Assembly (NCBI GenBank): GCA_031292355.1
Contig: JARLHI010000007.1
Location: forward strand, 124,001-188,000
DNA length: 64,000 bases
Reading direction: 5' to 3'
Source: Candidatus Obscuribacterales bacterium
GTDB lineage: Bacteria > Cyanobacteriota > Vampirovibrionia > Obscuribacterales > Obscuribacteraceae
This document shows positions 47,301 to 54,740 of the stretch, piece by piece. A program made the position numbers and the translations under genes. Under the pieces are notes generated by a model. That model ran no database searches, was not told the DNA's origin, and saw only the letters and a program-made list of their open reading frames with translations. The stretch's first letter is position 1, and each line of letters begins with the position of its first letter.

Positions 47301-48951
47301 TTGCTGCCATTTGAGCACTATCGATGATCGGACTGTCCAAATGCAAAATTTTTCGTACCGGGCTCTCGTCATACGCAAGCGGTTTGCGATCTCCTAGATA
47401 TACGTCAAGAGACATAACCACACGCTCACGCAGGTGGTCGATTGGAGGATTTGTAACCTGGGCAAAGCGTTGCTTGAAATAATCAAAGAGAGGACGTGGC
47501 TGCGATGATAATACCGCCAGCGGTGTGTCATCACCCATCGAGAAAATTGGCTCATGTCCAAGCTCGGACATCTCACCGATATAGAATTCAAGGTCTTCGC
47601 GGCTATAACCCATCGCTTTTTGCAGCGCCTGCAACCGTTCATCCGACAACTCAGGATCGGCAACACCAATTCGAACGTCCAACTCTTTTCGGGTCCTTGC
47701 CAACCACTCAGAGTAAGGTTGTCTATCTGCTGTTAGAGACTTGATTTCGGCATTAAACGACACTCTTCCAGAAGGTAAATCGATGCTGAGCATTTGCCCT
47801 GGTCCCAGTCGTCCGCGTCGAAGTATCAGATTCTCCTCAAGCTCCAGAGCACCCATTTCAGAGCACAGAAAAACTCCGCCGTCTTTCATCACGGCAAATC
47901 GGCAAGGGCGCAAACCATTGCGATCCATCGCCGCTCCAAGCTTCAAACCATCACTGTAAACAATGAGCGCCGGACCATCCCATGGCTCCTGATAGGCCGC
48001 GTGATACTTATAGAACGTGGCGATTTCTGGATTGCGATGCGCTAGAGGATGTTCTTTGTATGGCTCTGGCATGAGCACCATAATCGCTTCATCAATGTGA
48101 TAGCCATTTTGAATATACATCTCGAGAGCGTCGTTCAAATTGCTCGAATCAGAAGCCGTGTGGTCGAAAAGCGGCAATAACTCTTGGGGTAAATCAGCTT
48201 CTCGAACTTTGAGCCAATTGCGATTGCCCAGCAAGCTATTGATTTCGCCATTGTGACCTATACTCGAAAACGGCTGAGCGAGCGCCCAACGAGGCATCGT
48301 ATTAGTACAAAAGCGTCGGTGAAAAACAGCCCACTTTGACTCGACCATCCGATCATTGAGATCATCATAAAACTCACGTAACTGCGCGCCTTTCGTTAAG
48401 GCTTTATAGACAACCGTGTGCGCAGACAAAGAAACAATGCAAAGATTAACCAGCTCAGAATTAGCAAGACTCTCTCTGAGAATGCATTTACGCAGGTAAA
48501 TCAACTGCGAATCAAATTGAGCGGAACCGATCACGGATCGCGGGACGACCTGAAATTGATAAACTTCAGGACAGGTTGAAAGAGCGCTTTCGCCAAGCAC
48601 CTGACGATTGATTGGCACTTCTCGCCAGGCGCAAACCTCGAGACCGAGATTAGTCGCGGTATCCTCTATTAATCTCTGACTGACTGCAAGTTTTGACTTG
48701 GGTATAAAAACCACGCCTAAAGCTTGCATGGCAGTAGATGACTCGATTTTCCAGCCTGCGGTCTTGGCAAAAAATTGCCATGGTATAGCAAACATGACGC
48801 CTGCGCCATCGCCGCTGATACCGTCATGACCAGAAGCACCTCGGTGTTCTACATTGGCTAGAGCCATGAGCGCATCATCAATGACCGTATGGCTAGCATC
48901 AGGCCGATATATAAATCCCACGCCGCACGCATCGTGCTCGACATCGATCAT
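44350..48951 (-). CDS. gltB: Glutamate synthase large subunit
   Basis: Transfers the amide of glutamine to 2-oxoglutarate, giving two glutamates. Full-length 1533 aa. The N-terminal amidotransferase has Cys9 (ACGVGFIY), normally exposed by removal of a propeptide. The central and FMN-binding domains include [55 protein letters not shown] and [14 protein letters not shown]. The 3Fe-4S cluster cysteines lie in [16 protein letters not shown]. The C-terminal beta-helix ([20 protein letters not shown]) is intact. No gltD lies next to it, so the small subunit or a ferredoxin partner is encoded elsewhere. It is the largest gene of the window. Confidence 0.98.
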   Translation of the reverse strand: [1533 protein letters not shown]

Positions 48952-49557
48952 CTGTCAGACACATAACGACTGTCTATCCTGATTTTGGTCGAATAGTCGG
49001 TGTATTTCGCAATCATCTTAAACACTCAAAGCGGAGCACAGCGCCACCAACGTCTCTCACGAGCGAGTCGGGGTGCTGTTTTTCGGGGGGGCAGAGACTA
49101 TTCACGATGACAGCAACGCACACAATCGTCAACGCCAATAGACCAATGTTGAAGAAATGATTTACATGTTAACGCCCATTTTACATGGCATTCCATCAAC
49201 TAAAGCATCTAGTATAAGAAAAAAACGAAGAATGCGAAAACTGCAAAGTAAGGTTCGGATCAAAATTTTGTTGATGTCACTAGTCTGACACGAGCTATAC
49301 GAAGAGATAACGAGAGAGGACATATTAAAGACCATTCAAAGCCGGTGAGTGTTTACGACCACATTCGACGAGCAGGTGGCTTAAGGAACGAAGAATCCGA
49401 GGAGAGGAAACAAGTAGTGTCACTTGCGCCCCTCCCCGAAGGTAACACTTATTGCCCTCACTCAGCACGAGTTGCCTACCTCCGTCAGTCCTGACACACT
49501 GCTATGCGACCTTGGGTAATGAGTAACACCTGATTCTCCTTTTCTCCTTTGAAGGTG
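48952..49557. other. Intergenic region upstream of gltB
   Basis: About 600 bp without a convincing gene. It contains a run of eight G at about 49084, a TGTCAC/TGACAC pair around 49423-49495, and a 14-codon minus-strand frame behind a doubled AAGGAG (about 49520-49550) just after the stop of the TPR gene. It also holds the presumed gltB promoter. Confidence 0.4.
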
Positions 49558-49950
49558 TCAGTTGGCCTCATTCTTGCTGTGACGCTCGTCTTCGAGACGG
49601 TCCAGATGGATCTGAGCCAGGAGCTCCGAACATTGGGCGACTCCGCGCAACGTGCTCAAGCTTGCAGTGTTCAAGACCGGGGCAAGACGAAGAGCATGCT
49701 TGAGGATCCGTTTTGCTTCGCCATGCTGGCCAAGATCGTAATACGCCTTCGCCAGACCATAGTCGAGATTGTAGAGCTTGAAGTGCAACAGGTTTTTCGG
49801 CAATTCCTTTTTGCCGGCGAGTTCGGTCAAAAGAGCTCTGGCTTTGATCATCCAATCGAGACCTTGCTGCGACTCACAGTCGGTCGCTTGCTCATCTGAG
49901 CTAAAACGAGGAGTGTGTACTCGTATGTGGTAGCACACGTTCATTCGCAC
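49558..49950 (-). CDS. Small TPR-like protein (130 aa)
   Basis: 130-aa soluble protein with a TPR-like unit: LYNLDYGLAKAYYDLGQHGE followed by AKRILKHALRLAPVLN, plus flanking helices (GLDWMIKARALLTELAG and LRGVAQCSELLAQIHLDRL). Protein binding is the likely role. The start is GTG 49950 or ATG 49944, neither with a strong SD. It is the last gene of a minus-strand cluster that begins at 51895. Confidence 0.65.
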   Translation of the reverse strand: MRMNVCYHIRVHTPRFSSDEQATDCESQQGLDWMIKARALLTELAGKKELPKNLLHFKLYNLDYGLAKAYYDLGQHGEAKRILKHALRLAPVLNTASLSTLRGVAQCSELLAQIHLDRLEDERHSKNEAN

Positions 49951-49967
49951 CGCATTCGGTGACGGTT

Positions 49968-50384
49968 CTAATGGGCCTTAAGAGCGTTGTAAACGCTGCC
50001 TACTAGCACCTCAAACTCCTGGCTGACAATCGAACTGCGGCAGACCACCCAGTACCGCCCCAGGCTGACAGTGTCGCATGCCGACTTTGTCGTCACCCAG
50101 TAACCACCATCCCGAAGATCCTTGTCCTCGAATATTTTGACCAGAGAGTTGGCCTCTATTCGAAGGAGGGTGATACTGCCGTTGGCGTTGCGCACGTACA
50201 ACTGGTAGTAGCTCTCAGCGCCGACGCCGTCGCGGGTCAGCATCAAGGTGAAGCTCCTGTCGATGCCGTTAATAGAACGAACAGCCACCAGCGTGGCACG
50301 CTCCGAAATGTGCTGTGAAAGAATGAATACCGGCAGAACCATGGTCAAGTAGCAGCCAATTACTGTCCCAATCACGCCGATCAT
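49968..50384 (-). CDS. Membrane-anchored hypothetical protein (138 aa), coupled to a small ORF
   Basis: 138-aa protein: one membrane helix (MIGVIGTVIGCYLTMVLPVF), then a beta-rich extramembrane domain with RSFTLMLTRDG, YYQLYVRNANGSITLLRIEA and GGYWVTTKSACD. I chose ATG 50384 because its ATGA overlaps the stop of the upstream 42-aa ORF, a classical coupling arrangement. A longer frame from GTG 50438 has no SD. The family is unknown. The small gap to the TPR-like gene suggests the same transcript. Confidence 0.6.
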   Translation of the reverse strand: MIGVIGTVIGCYLTMVLPVFILSQHISERATLVAVRSINGIDRSFTLMLTRDGVGAESYYQLYVRNANGSITLLRIEANSLVKIFEDKDLRDGGYWVTTKSACDTVSLGRYWVVCRSSIVSQEFEVLVGSVYNALKAH

Positions 50385-50509
50385 AGGCAGCCTAAATAGA
50401 CAAACTCCAGACAGTGTGAAATACGCCGCCAATAACACCAGTGAAATTTAACAGCAAAGTACATGGCACAGACGATGCTCAACAAAAACCAGGCAATCAT
50501 CGTATACAT
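50381..50509 (-). CDS. 42-aa membrane peptide
   Basis: MYTMIAWFLLSIVCAMYFAV starts a one-helix peptide with an aromatic and basic tail (KFHWCYWRR and onward). AAGGA lies 8 nt upstream of ATG 50509, and the stop overlaps the next start (ATGA). The good SD and coupling argue for a real gene. Confidence 0.55.
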   Translation of the reverse strand: MYTMIAWFLLSIVCAMYFAVKFHWCYWRRISHCLEFVYLGCL

Positions 50510-50650
50510 GATGTTTTCCTTGTTCGATTTGGTTGTTATGTGTTTATGCTGTCGGTAAGTGCCAGCAGCAAGGTCTACAGCGGTGCCGGCGCTCAGGAGA
50601 AGCCGACGGAAAGGTTGCCGAACCACCAGAGGAGCAGCTCTGTAGAAACA

Positions 50651-50682
50651 GACACTGCCCGCTCTAAAATGCGGGCAGTGTC
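50651..50682. other. Perfect 12-bp stem-loop
   Basis: GACACTGCCCGC and GCGGGCAGTGTC around an 8-nt loop, between the 109-aa and 42-aa minus-strand genes. No T tract; possibly a processing site or weak terminator. The remaining DNA between 50510 and 50815 holds no clear gene. Confidence 0.5.
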
Positions 50683-50815
50683 GGGCAGGCACAATCATTC
50701 ACTCGATTTGATCTGACTTTGCTGTACCGGCAGTTTCAATGTGCCACCAGCTCCACACCGTCTGCGGTGCCTGATTTTAATGCGGTTTGTACCGCCCCAT
50801 TGCCTGGAGTCACGC

Positions 50816-51145
50816 TTATTCGGTTATATCAACATAGTTAACGTAGTCTTCATCCGGCGGCTCCTCTACTTCTTTTTCGTCATACACGATCTCGCCAAGG
50901 TCGGCTGGATCGCTTTCGAAGGGGCTAACATCGAACAAAAAATAGAGGCCACGTCTCCTGCATTCCATCGTAAACTTCAGTTGGTCTTGCCCCGCCGGAT
51001 ATTCCATCGTTACCAGTGTGGGGTGCCGCTTTTGGATCAGCGTCACGGCCAGTTCCTGACTGGTGGTGACACCCAGCACATGCGGCTTAGGAGTGTCGTC
51101 CAGAACCTTGCTCTCGGTTTCGATGATCACATAATGCTTGGTCAT
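50816..51145 (-). CDS. Small acidic hypothetical protein (109 aa)
   Basis: 109-aa protein with an alpha/beta N-terminal two-thirds (KHYVIIETESKVLDDTPKPH, VLGVTTSQELAVTLIQKRHP) and a very acidic tail (EIVYDEKEVEEPPDEDYVNY). There is no membrane segment. A textbook AAGGAG lies 8 nt upstream. It may mimic nucleic acid or bind a basic partner; the family is unknown. Part of the minus-strand cluster 51895-49558. Confidence 0.65.
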   Translation of the reverse strand: MTKHYVIIETESKVLDDTPKPHVLGVTTSQELAVTLIQKRHPTLVTMEYPAGQDQLKFTMECRRRGLYFLFDVSPFESDPADLGEIVYDEKEVEEPPDEDYVNYVDITE

Positions 51146-51214
51146 TGTTCAGTCTCCTTGATGTTGTTGTGGACGGCCAGAACCTTCATGAAGTTGAAGT
51201 CCTGGCCGCGAGGA

Positions 51215-51391
51215 TTACTTACGCCACCAAAGCTTGAGGTCGGAGTGATGGTGGAGGGCGCCAAACCACCCCGTACCAAAGGCGAAAGAGGCTGCCACCA
51301 CAAACGACTGTAAGCCAAAACCGGCCGCCAGACAGGCGATCGCGCAGGCGAGAGCGAGCAGAAAATTACGGCTGAAGCACAGTTGTGTCAT
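51215..51391 (-). CDS. Small membrane protein (58 aa)
   Basis: 58 aa: MTQLCFSRNFLLALACAIAC begins a hydrophobic stretch followed by LQSFVVAASFAFGTGWFGAL, then HHHSDLKLWWRK. GAAAGGAAAATCCC places a strong SD before the ATG. It has two membrane-compatible stretches and lies in the minus-strand cluster between the 109-aa and family-A genes. Confidence 0.6.
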   Translation of the reverse strand: MTQLCFSRNFLLALACAIACLAAGFGLQSFVVAASFAFGTGWFGALHHHSDLKLWWRK

Positions 51392-51463
51392 GGGATTTTC
51401 CTTTCAAACATGTTTGTTGTTCAGCGCTGTGGTATCACAGCTAGAAAAGTGCTTCGATGGTGG

Positions 51464-51895
51464 TTAAACGCCGGTCGGTGTGTAGCTGTCGATTATCTTT
51501 CGCGCCTGAGCGATCAGTTCCAGCCCTTTCGTGTTCCAGGATACGACGCAGGCCGGATACAGAATTCCATCATTCGTGGCTACGTCTCCCAAACGCCCAG
51601 AGGCATCCAGAAGTAAACTCACAACTAGATTCACGAGCGCCTCGTCTGCGCCGACGAGCTTCGTAATTGCTAGTTTGTGAACTTCGATCAACTCTTTGCG
51701 AAGCCGAGCGTCGGTCCATGTCGCCTCCTCGTAGATTGCATCGAGCGTCTTTTGCTGATCCCAATATTGTTGGAAGATAAAGTACGCAGCACCGACAGCG
51801 CAAACCGCACTCAATACCATCCACTGGAGGAAAAAATAGAATACCAGCCCGGCAATCGTGAGGGTCAGGAAGAGTGCAACTTGTAACTGCTTCAC
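51464..51895 (-). CDS. Family-A small membrane protein (143 aa)
   Basis: 143-aa member of the family shared with 43500-44201 and 62769-63197. Two membrane helices (about 8-24, 27-44), the helix WTDARLRKELIEVHKLAITK, then LLLDASGRLGDVATNDGILY and the hallmark VSWNTKGLELIAQARKII. The start is GTG with AAAGGA 7 nt upstream. It is the first gene after repeat copy R (51964-52226), about 70 bp from its edge, so that block should include its promoter. Confidence 0.75.
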   Translation of the reverse strand: MKQLQVALFLTLTIAGLVFYFFLQWMVLSAVCAVGAAYFIFQQYWDQQKTLDAIYEEATWTDARLRKELIEVHKLAITKLVGADEALVNLVVSLLLDASGRLGDVATNDGILYPACVVSWNTKGLELIAQARKIIDSYTPTGV

Positions 51896-51963
51896 GACAT
51901 TGTCCTTTCAATGTAAATGTTGCTTACTTCTTGGTCTTAGGCTGATGCGATTCTTTATGTTCA

Positions 51964-52226
51964 GCTATTCCAGATACCTATCTAAGCTCATCTCGTATGA
52001 CCACTGGTCAAAAAGAAAGGCTCAAGTAAGCAACAATGGTTTGGCGTGATAGGCGAAAGTCACTTTAGAATTGGGAAAAGAAAGACAAACTTATCTTGAC
52101 CAAGGTGGGCGATCGATTGCAAGCAAATTCCTTCGTCTGGTTACTGGGCACGGCAGTTTGTACCGTTTTATTACTCTAATTTGCCCACGCCAGTTGCGGC
52201 AGGTTTTGTGTCAAAATTGTGTTCGC
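51964..52226 (-). repeat. Conserved non-coding block, copy R (reversed)
   Basis: On the minus strand the order is: TGACAC-like pair 11 bp apart (AACAC/TGACAC), CCTGCCGCAACTGGCGTGGG, ACGAAGGAATTTGCTTGCAA, GGTCAAGATAAGTTTGTC, CTATCACGCC, TTTGACCAGTGGTCAT and GCTTAGATAGGTATCTGG. It aligns along its whole length with copies 1-3. It is upstream of the family-A gene. Confidence 0.8.
51998..52010. promoter_or_regulatory. Dyad TGACC-N3-GGTCA, copy R
   Basis: TGACCACTGGTCA, perfect 5-bp arms, inside repeat copy R. Candidate operator. Confidence 0.6.
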
Positions 52227-52252
52227 AGATGTATCGAGATGCTGGTTCCATG

Positions 52253-52505
52253 CGTGCCACTACATGTGACACTAAGCAGACACTAAACCTCTCAAAACTA
52301 GCGCAGGCGAGACTGGCAATGGATGTATATTTGGCTGCTTTATCTGTGGTTTTACGAGTAATCCTACTTGCAATACGTCATGTGCTTCGGTCAAGATAAC
52401 GTTATCTCTCTTTTTTGATGCAAGGTTATTTTCGGCTATCAGGCTAAATCCTTACTGTTTATCGAAGACTTTCTTCTTGACCAGCGGTCATACGTAGAGA
52501 CTACT
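52253..52505 (+). repeat. Conserved non-coding block, copy 1
   Basis: Starts CGTGCCACTACATGTGACAC (shared exactly with copy 2), then ACTAGCGCAGGCGAG, GGTCAAGATAACGTTATCTC followed by a T run, CTATCAGGCT, and TTCTTCTTGACC around the dyad. It is the most diverged copy after the dyad (CTACTATAGCC instead of CTTGGATAGGC). Directly downstream on the other strand is a gene remnant. Confidence 0.8.
52478..52490. promoter_or_regulatory. Dyad TGACC-N3-GGTCA, copy 1
   Basis: TGACCAGCGGTCA, perfect 5-bp arms, in the context TTTCTTCT-dyad-TACG. Candidate operator. Confidence 0.6.
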
Positions 52506-52553
52506 ATAGCCAGTCACCATGGACGACACTACAAATCGCAGCTCTGCCATCGG

Positions 52554-52670
52554 TCAAAACCCGTCAGGATGCGCTAACAACCATTCTCGATAAGCCTCTT
52601 TTCGCTCGTCCCGCTTCTGCTTATCGGCAAAGATCAGGTCAGCGCCACCATCATACGGAGCATAGATGGT
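52554..52670 (-). pseudogene. Orphan C-terminal fragment (YDGGADL-type)
   Basis: A minus-strand frame of 38 codons between an in-frame stop and its own stop encodes IYAPYDGGADLIFADKQKRD, then ERKEAYREWLLAHPDGF. The YDGGxDx ... R-x-W-L-x-x-H-P-x-G ending is typical of C-termini of small bacterial proteins of the DUF3885/immunity sort as I recall them. There is no start codon, so it is the leftover of a lost gene. Confidence 0.6.
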
Positions 52671-52867
52671 TCAGTAGTCATGGAGCGATCGTATCATTTG
52701 CTCAATCTTTATTCGTGCAATCGACTATTGAAAGTGACAGTTGCAGCCCAATACTGACGAGTCGGCACCAGCGTGAGCATGATATAGCTGAGTCGCTGTG
52801 TTGGCGGCTCTAAACCCCGTCGTTGCCTTTCGACTAGATGGCAACGAGTCATTTGTAGGAGAACACC

Positions 52868-52915
52868 ATGAACAAAACTTCACCGGCCAAGCTCGAAAAG
52901 GGAACGAACAGATGA
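52868..52915 (+). CDS. 15-codon leader peptide coupled to a membrane peptide
   Basis: ATG 52868 follows AGGAG by 6 nt and encodes MNKTSPAKLEKGTNR. Its stop TGA overlaps the ATG of the next ORF (ATGA), and its own codons carry the AAAAGGGA SD of that ORF. This looks like a leader or coupling peptide. Confidence 0.45.
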   Translation: MNKTSPAKLEKGTNR

Positions 52916-53031
52916 TTTGGATTTTCTTGATGCTCATCCTCCTGGGCTGCGGTCTGGGCGGTTCCGGAGGAGGCACCAGGCTCACAGGCGACCCAACATG
53001 GTTACCGCTTGTTCTGCCACCGCCTAAGTGA
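52912..53031 (+). CDS. 39-aa membrane/lipoprotein-like peptide
   Basis: MIWIFLMLILLGCGLGGSGG followed by a polar part and the ending PTWLPLVLPPPK. It consists of one hydrophobic helix with a Cys where a lipobox would put it (L-L-G-C), so it may be a lipoprotein. AAGGGA lies 9 nt upstream, and the start overlaps the leader stop. A small CCCTGG/CCAGGG hairpin follows at about 53054. Confidence 0.5.
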   Translation: MIWIFLMLILLGCGLGGSGGGTRLTGDPTWLPLVLPPPK

Positions 53032-53219
53032 GTAGCAGCGGGATAAACCGGCCCCTGGCTCTCACTCCAGGGCTTTAGTAAAGGGCACATCGCAAGTGTT
53101 TGAGGACCAAACTGCGTGTCTAACTTCCACTTGCGATTGCCCGATTTAGAACACCTCCGACCCTCTCAACACACCGGCAATCATGTCGTGTGCACAAACT
53201 ATCTGAAAGGATCGTTACC

Positions 53220-53582
53220 ATGACTGCATTCTTGGCGCTTCTGCCAGTACTCATCCTGCTGGCGTTGTCACTAATGCTCGGCCTATTTGGGAGCATTATC
53301 GGTTTATTTGTCAGCCTGTCGGCCACAGTGGTCGATGAGTATACGCAAGTCAATTATGGTGGCAAAGTCTTCAACGTGGAGCACCGTCGCTCGAATAAGA
53401 CCGGCATCTGGGCAACGCCCGTGATTGGCCTTGCGCTATGCGTGGTCGCGATTGCCCTGAGTCTCTATCACTACCAGCTGTTAGCCTATCCATCAGCATT
53501 CTTCGGCGGGATTGTTCTCCCTGGCGGAGTTCTGAAACTGCTGTACAGCTTTCAGGATGACGCCGGGGATAGGGCAACGTAG
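53220..53582 (+). CDS. Three-helix membrane protein (120 aa)
   Basis: 120-aa protein: a long N-terminal hydrophobic region (3-45), a short soluble loop (DEYTQVNYGGKVFNVEHRRS), two further helices (67-82 and 88-108) and a polar end (YSFQDDAGDRAT). AAAGGA is the SD; the start is internal to the open frame from 53190. Family unknown. It is followed within 25 bp by a TGACAC direct repeat. Confidence 0.68.
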   Translation: MTAFLALLPVLILLALSLMLGLFGSIIGLFVSLSATVVDEYTQVNYGGKVFNVEHRRSNKTGIWATPVIGLALCVVAIALSLYHYQLLAYPSAFFGGIVLPGGVLKLLYSFQDDAGDRAT

Positions 53583-53605
53583 ACTCTTCGAAAAAGATTT
53601 TGCCA

Positions 53606-53625
53606 TGACACCAATTTGACACCAA
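53606..53625 (+). promoter_or_regulatory. TGACAC 11-bp direct repeat upstream of the ELPGD gene
   Basis: TGACACCAATTTGACACCAA: two identical TGACACCAA units exactly 11 bp apart, 69 bp upstream of the ELPGD gene start. Same element as in the repeat blocks. Candidate operator. Confidence 0.5.
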
Positions 53626-53693
53626 CGCGAGACTCGCACGACACAGTCGAGCCTTATTGTAGTTCGAGTGAACCGCAACGAGGAGTCGTTACC

Positions 53694-54287
53694 ATGTCGG
53701 AACTACGATTTAGCCAAACCGAGTCTCTCAAAGAATTGCCAGGCGACACATACAACCTCGGACAATCAACAATTTCAGGCTGGGCGGACAAAATACCGAC
53801 TAAGAATGCGGAATCAGCTCGCTACCTGGAAAAAATGGGCGTTTTGCCCTCGGTTACGATAGCAGAACCACGCTCCAACCAAACCGACTCGCTCAAAGAA
53901 TTGCCAGGCGACACATACAACCAGGGACCAGCTAAAAGTGAAGGCATGACGAACAAAGTGTCAACAAAGAAAGCGGAATTGGCTCACTACCTGGAAAAAA
54001 CAGGGGCTGTTCCCTCGGTTATGCCAGAACAACGATTTAACCAACCAGACTCGTCCAAAGAATTGCCAGGCGATGCATACCATCTGGAACCATCTGAAGG
54101 TTCAGAATTGCCAGGTGACGCGTACAGCGTGGGACCGTTTAAAAGTTCGGAATTGCCAGGCGACGCATACCATCTGGGACCATCTAAAGGTTCAGGATTG
54201 ACGGACAAAATATCGACTAAAAAAGCGGAATTAGCTCACTACCTAGAAAAAACATCGGCGAGCCAACCTTCCGGGTGGCACCACTGA
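53694..54287 (+). CDS. ELPGD-repeat protein (197 aa), C-terminal domain lost by frameshift
   Basis: 197-aa protein built of about 52-residue repeats, each with S-x-K-E-L-P-G-D-(T/A)-Y and a helix of the type TKKAELAHYLEK. The ELPGD(T/A)Y motif occurs five times (two in short insert-like units) and the helix three times. There is no signal peptide or membrane segment. GAGGAG precedes the ATG. The frame ends with SQPSGWHH, but the -1 frame from the A6 tract at 54247-54252 continues with a sensible protein sequence to 54409, so the original protein was probably about 50 residues longer. Confidence 0.7.
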   Translation: MSELRFSQTESLKELPGDTYNLGQSTISGWADKIPTKNAESARYLEKMGVLPSVTIAEPRSNQTDSLKELPGDTYNQGPAKSEGMTNKVSTKKAELAHYLEKTGAVPSVMPEQRFNQPDSSKELPGDAYHLEPSEGSELPGDAYSVGPFKSSELPGDAYHLGPSKGSGLTDKISTKKAELAHYLEKTSASQPSGWHH

Positions 54288-54409
54288 CTTGGGACAAAGT
54301 GAAAGGCAGACTCTCCGGAGATGAGGGCGATAATACTCCATTCTTCTATGACGGTTTTGCAAGCAGGGCGCGTTTGTCAAAACCAGGTGACGAGGCCTTG
54401 TACGTATAG
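54245..54409 (+). pseudogene. Out-of-frame C-terminal part of the ELPGD protein
   Basis: Reading on in the -1 frame after YLEK gives NIGEPTFRVAPLTWDKVKGR, then LSGDEGDNTPFFYDGFASRA and an end in DEALYV-stop. The join lies at six A in a row. Either an A was lost, or slippage still allows some full-length product. Confidence 0.55.
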
Positions 54410-54460
54410 TTGACTCTTAGAAAATGCAAACTATGCCGCTGTTTGCTCACTGGTCAAATA

Positions 54461-54740
54461 CGTGCCACTACATGTGACACTAAACTGACACCAAAGTTGC
54501 CTCAGCTAGCGCGGGCGAGTACGGTTGGTAGATGTAAGCTTAGCGACGTTATCCGTACTCTTACGAAGAAATCTATTTGAAGCAGTGCATAGGCCGCGGC
54601 TAAGATGAGCTTACTCTCTCTTCCATAACTTACGGTGATTCCGGCTATCACGCTCAACCCTTGTTGCATATTTGAGTTTTTCTTCTTGACCTATGGTCAT
54701 GCGAGACAGGCTTGGATAGGCAATTGGTATGGCGCAATCG
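54461..54740 (+). repeat. Conserved non-coding block, copy 2
   Basis: Order: CGTGCCACTACATGTGACAC, a second TGACACC 11 bp on, TTGCCTCAGCTAGCGCGGGC, CGTACTCTTACGAAG, ATCTATTTGAAG, GGCTAAGATGAGCTTACTCT, CTATCACGCTCAACCCTTGT, TTCTTCTTGACC and GGTCATGCGA, then GCTTGGATAGGCAATTGG. It lies 170 bp upstream of the zinc-ribbon gene at 54913. The interval 54288-54912 has no other gene except the frameshifted ELPGD tail. Confidence 0.85.
54687..54699. promoter_or_regulatory. Dyad TGACC-N3-GGTCA, copy 2
   Basis: TGACCTATGGTCA, perfect 5-bp arms. Candidate operator upstream of the 54913 gene. Confidence 0.6.

Noticed and set aside
54245..54260. Programmed -1 frameshift at a canonical slippery heptamer in the ELPGD gene
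   Set aside because: The A6 tract is not in the X-XXY-YYZ register required in the zero frame, so simple indel or homopolymer slippage is the safer reading.
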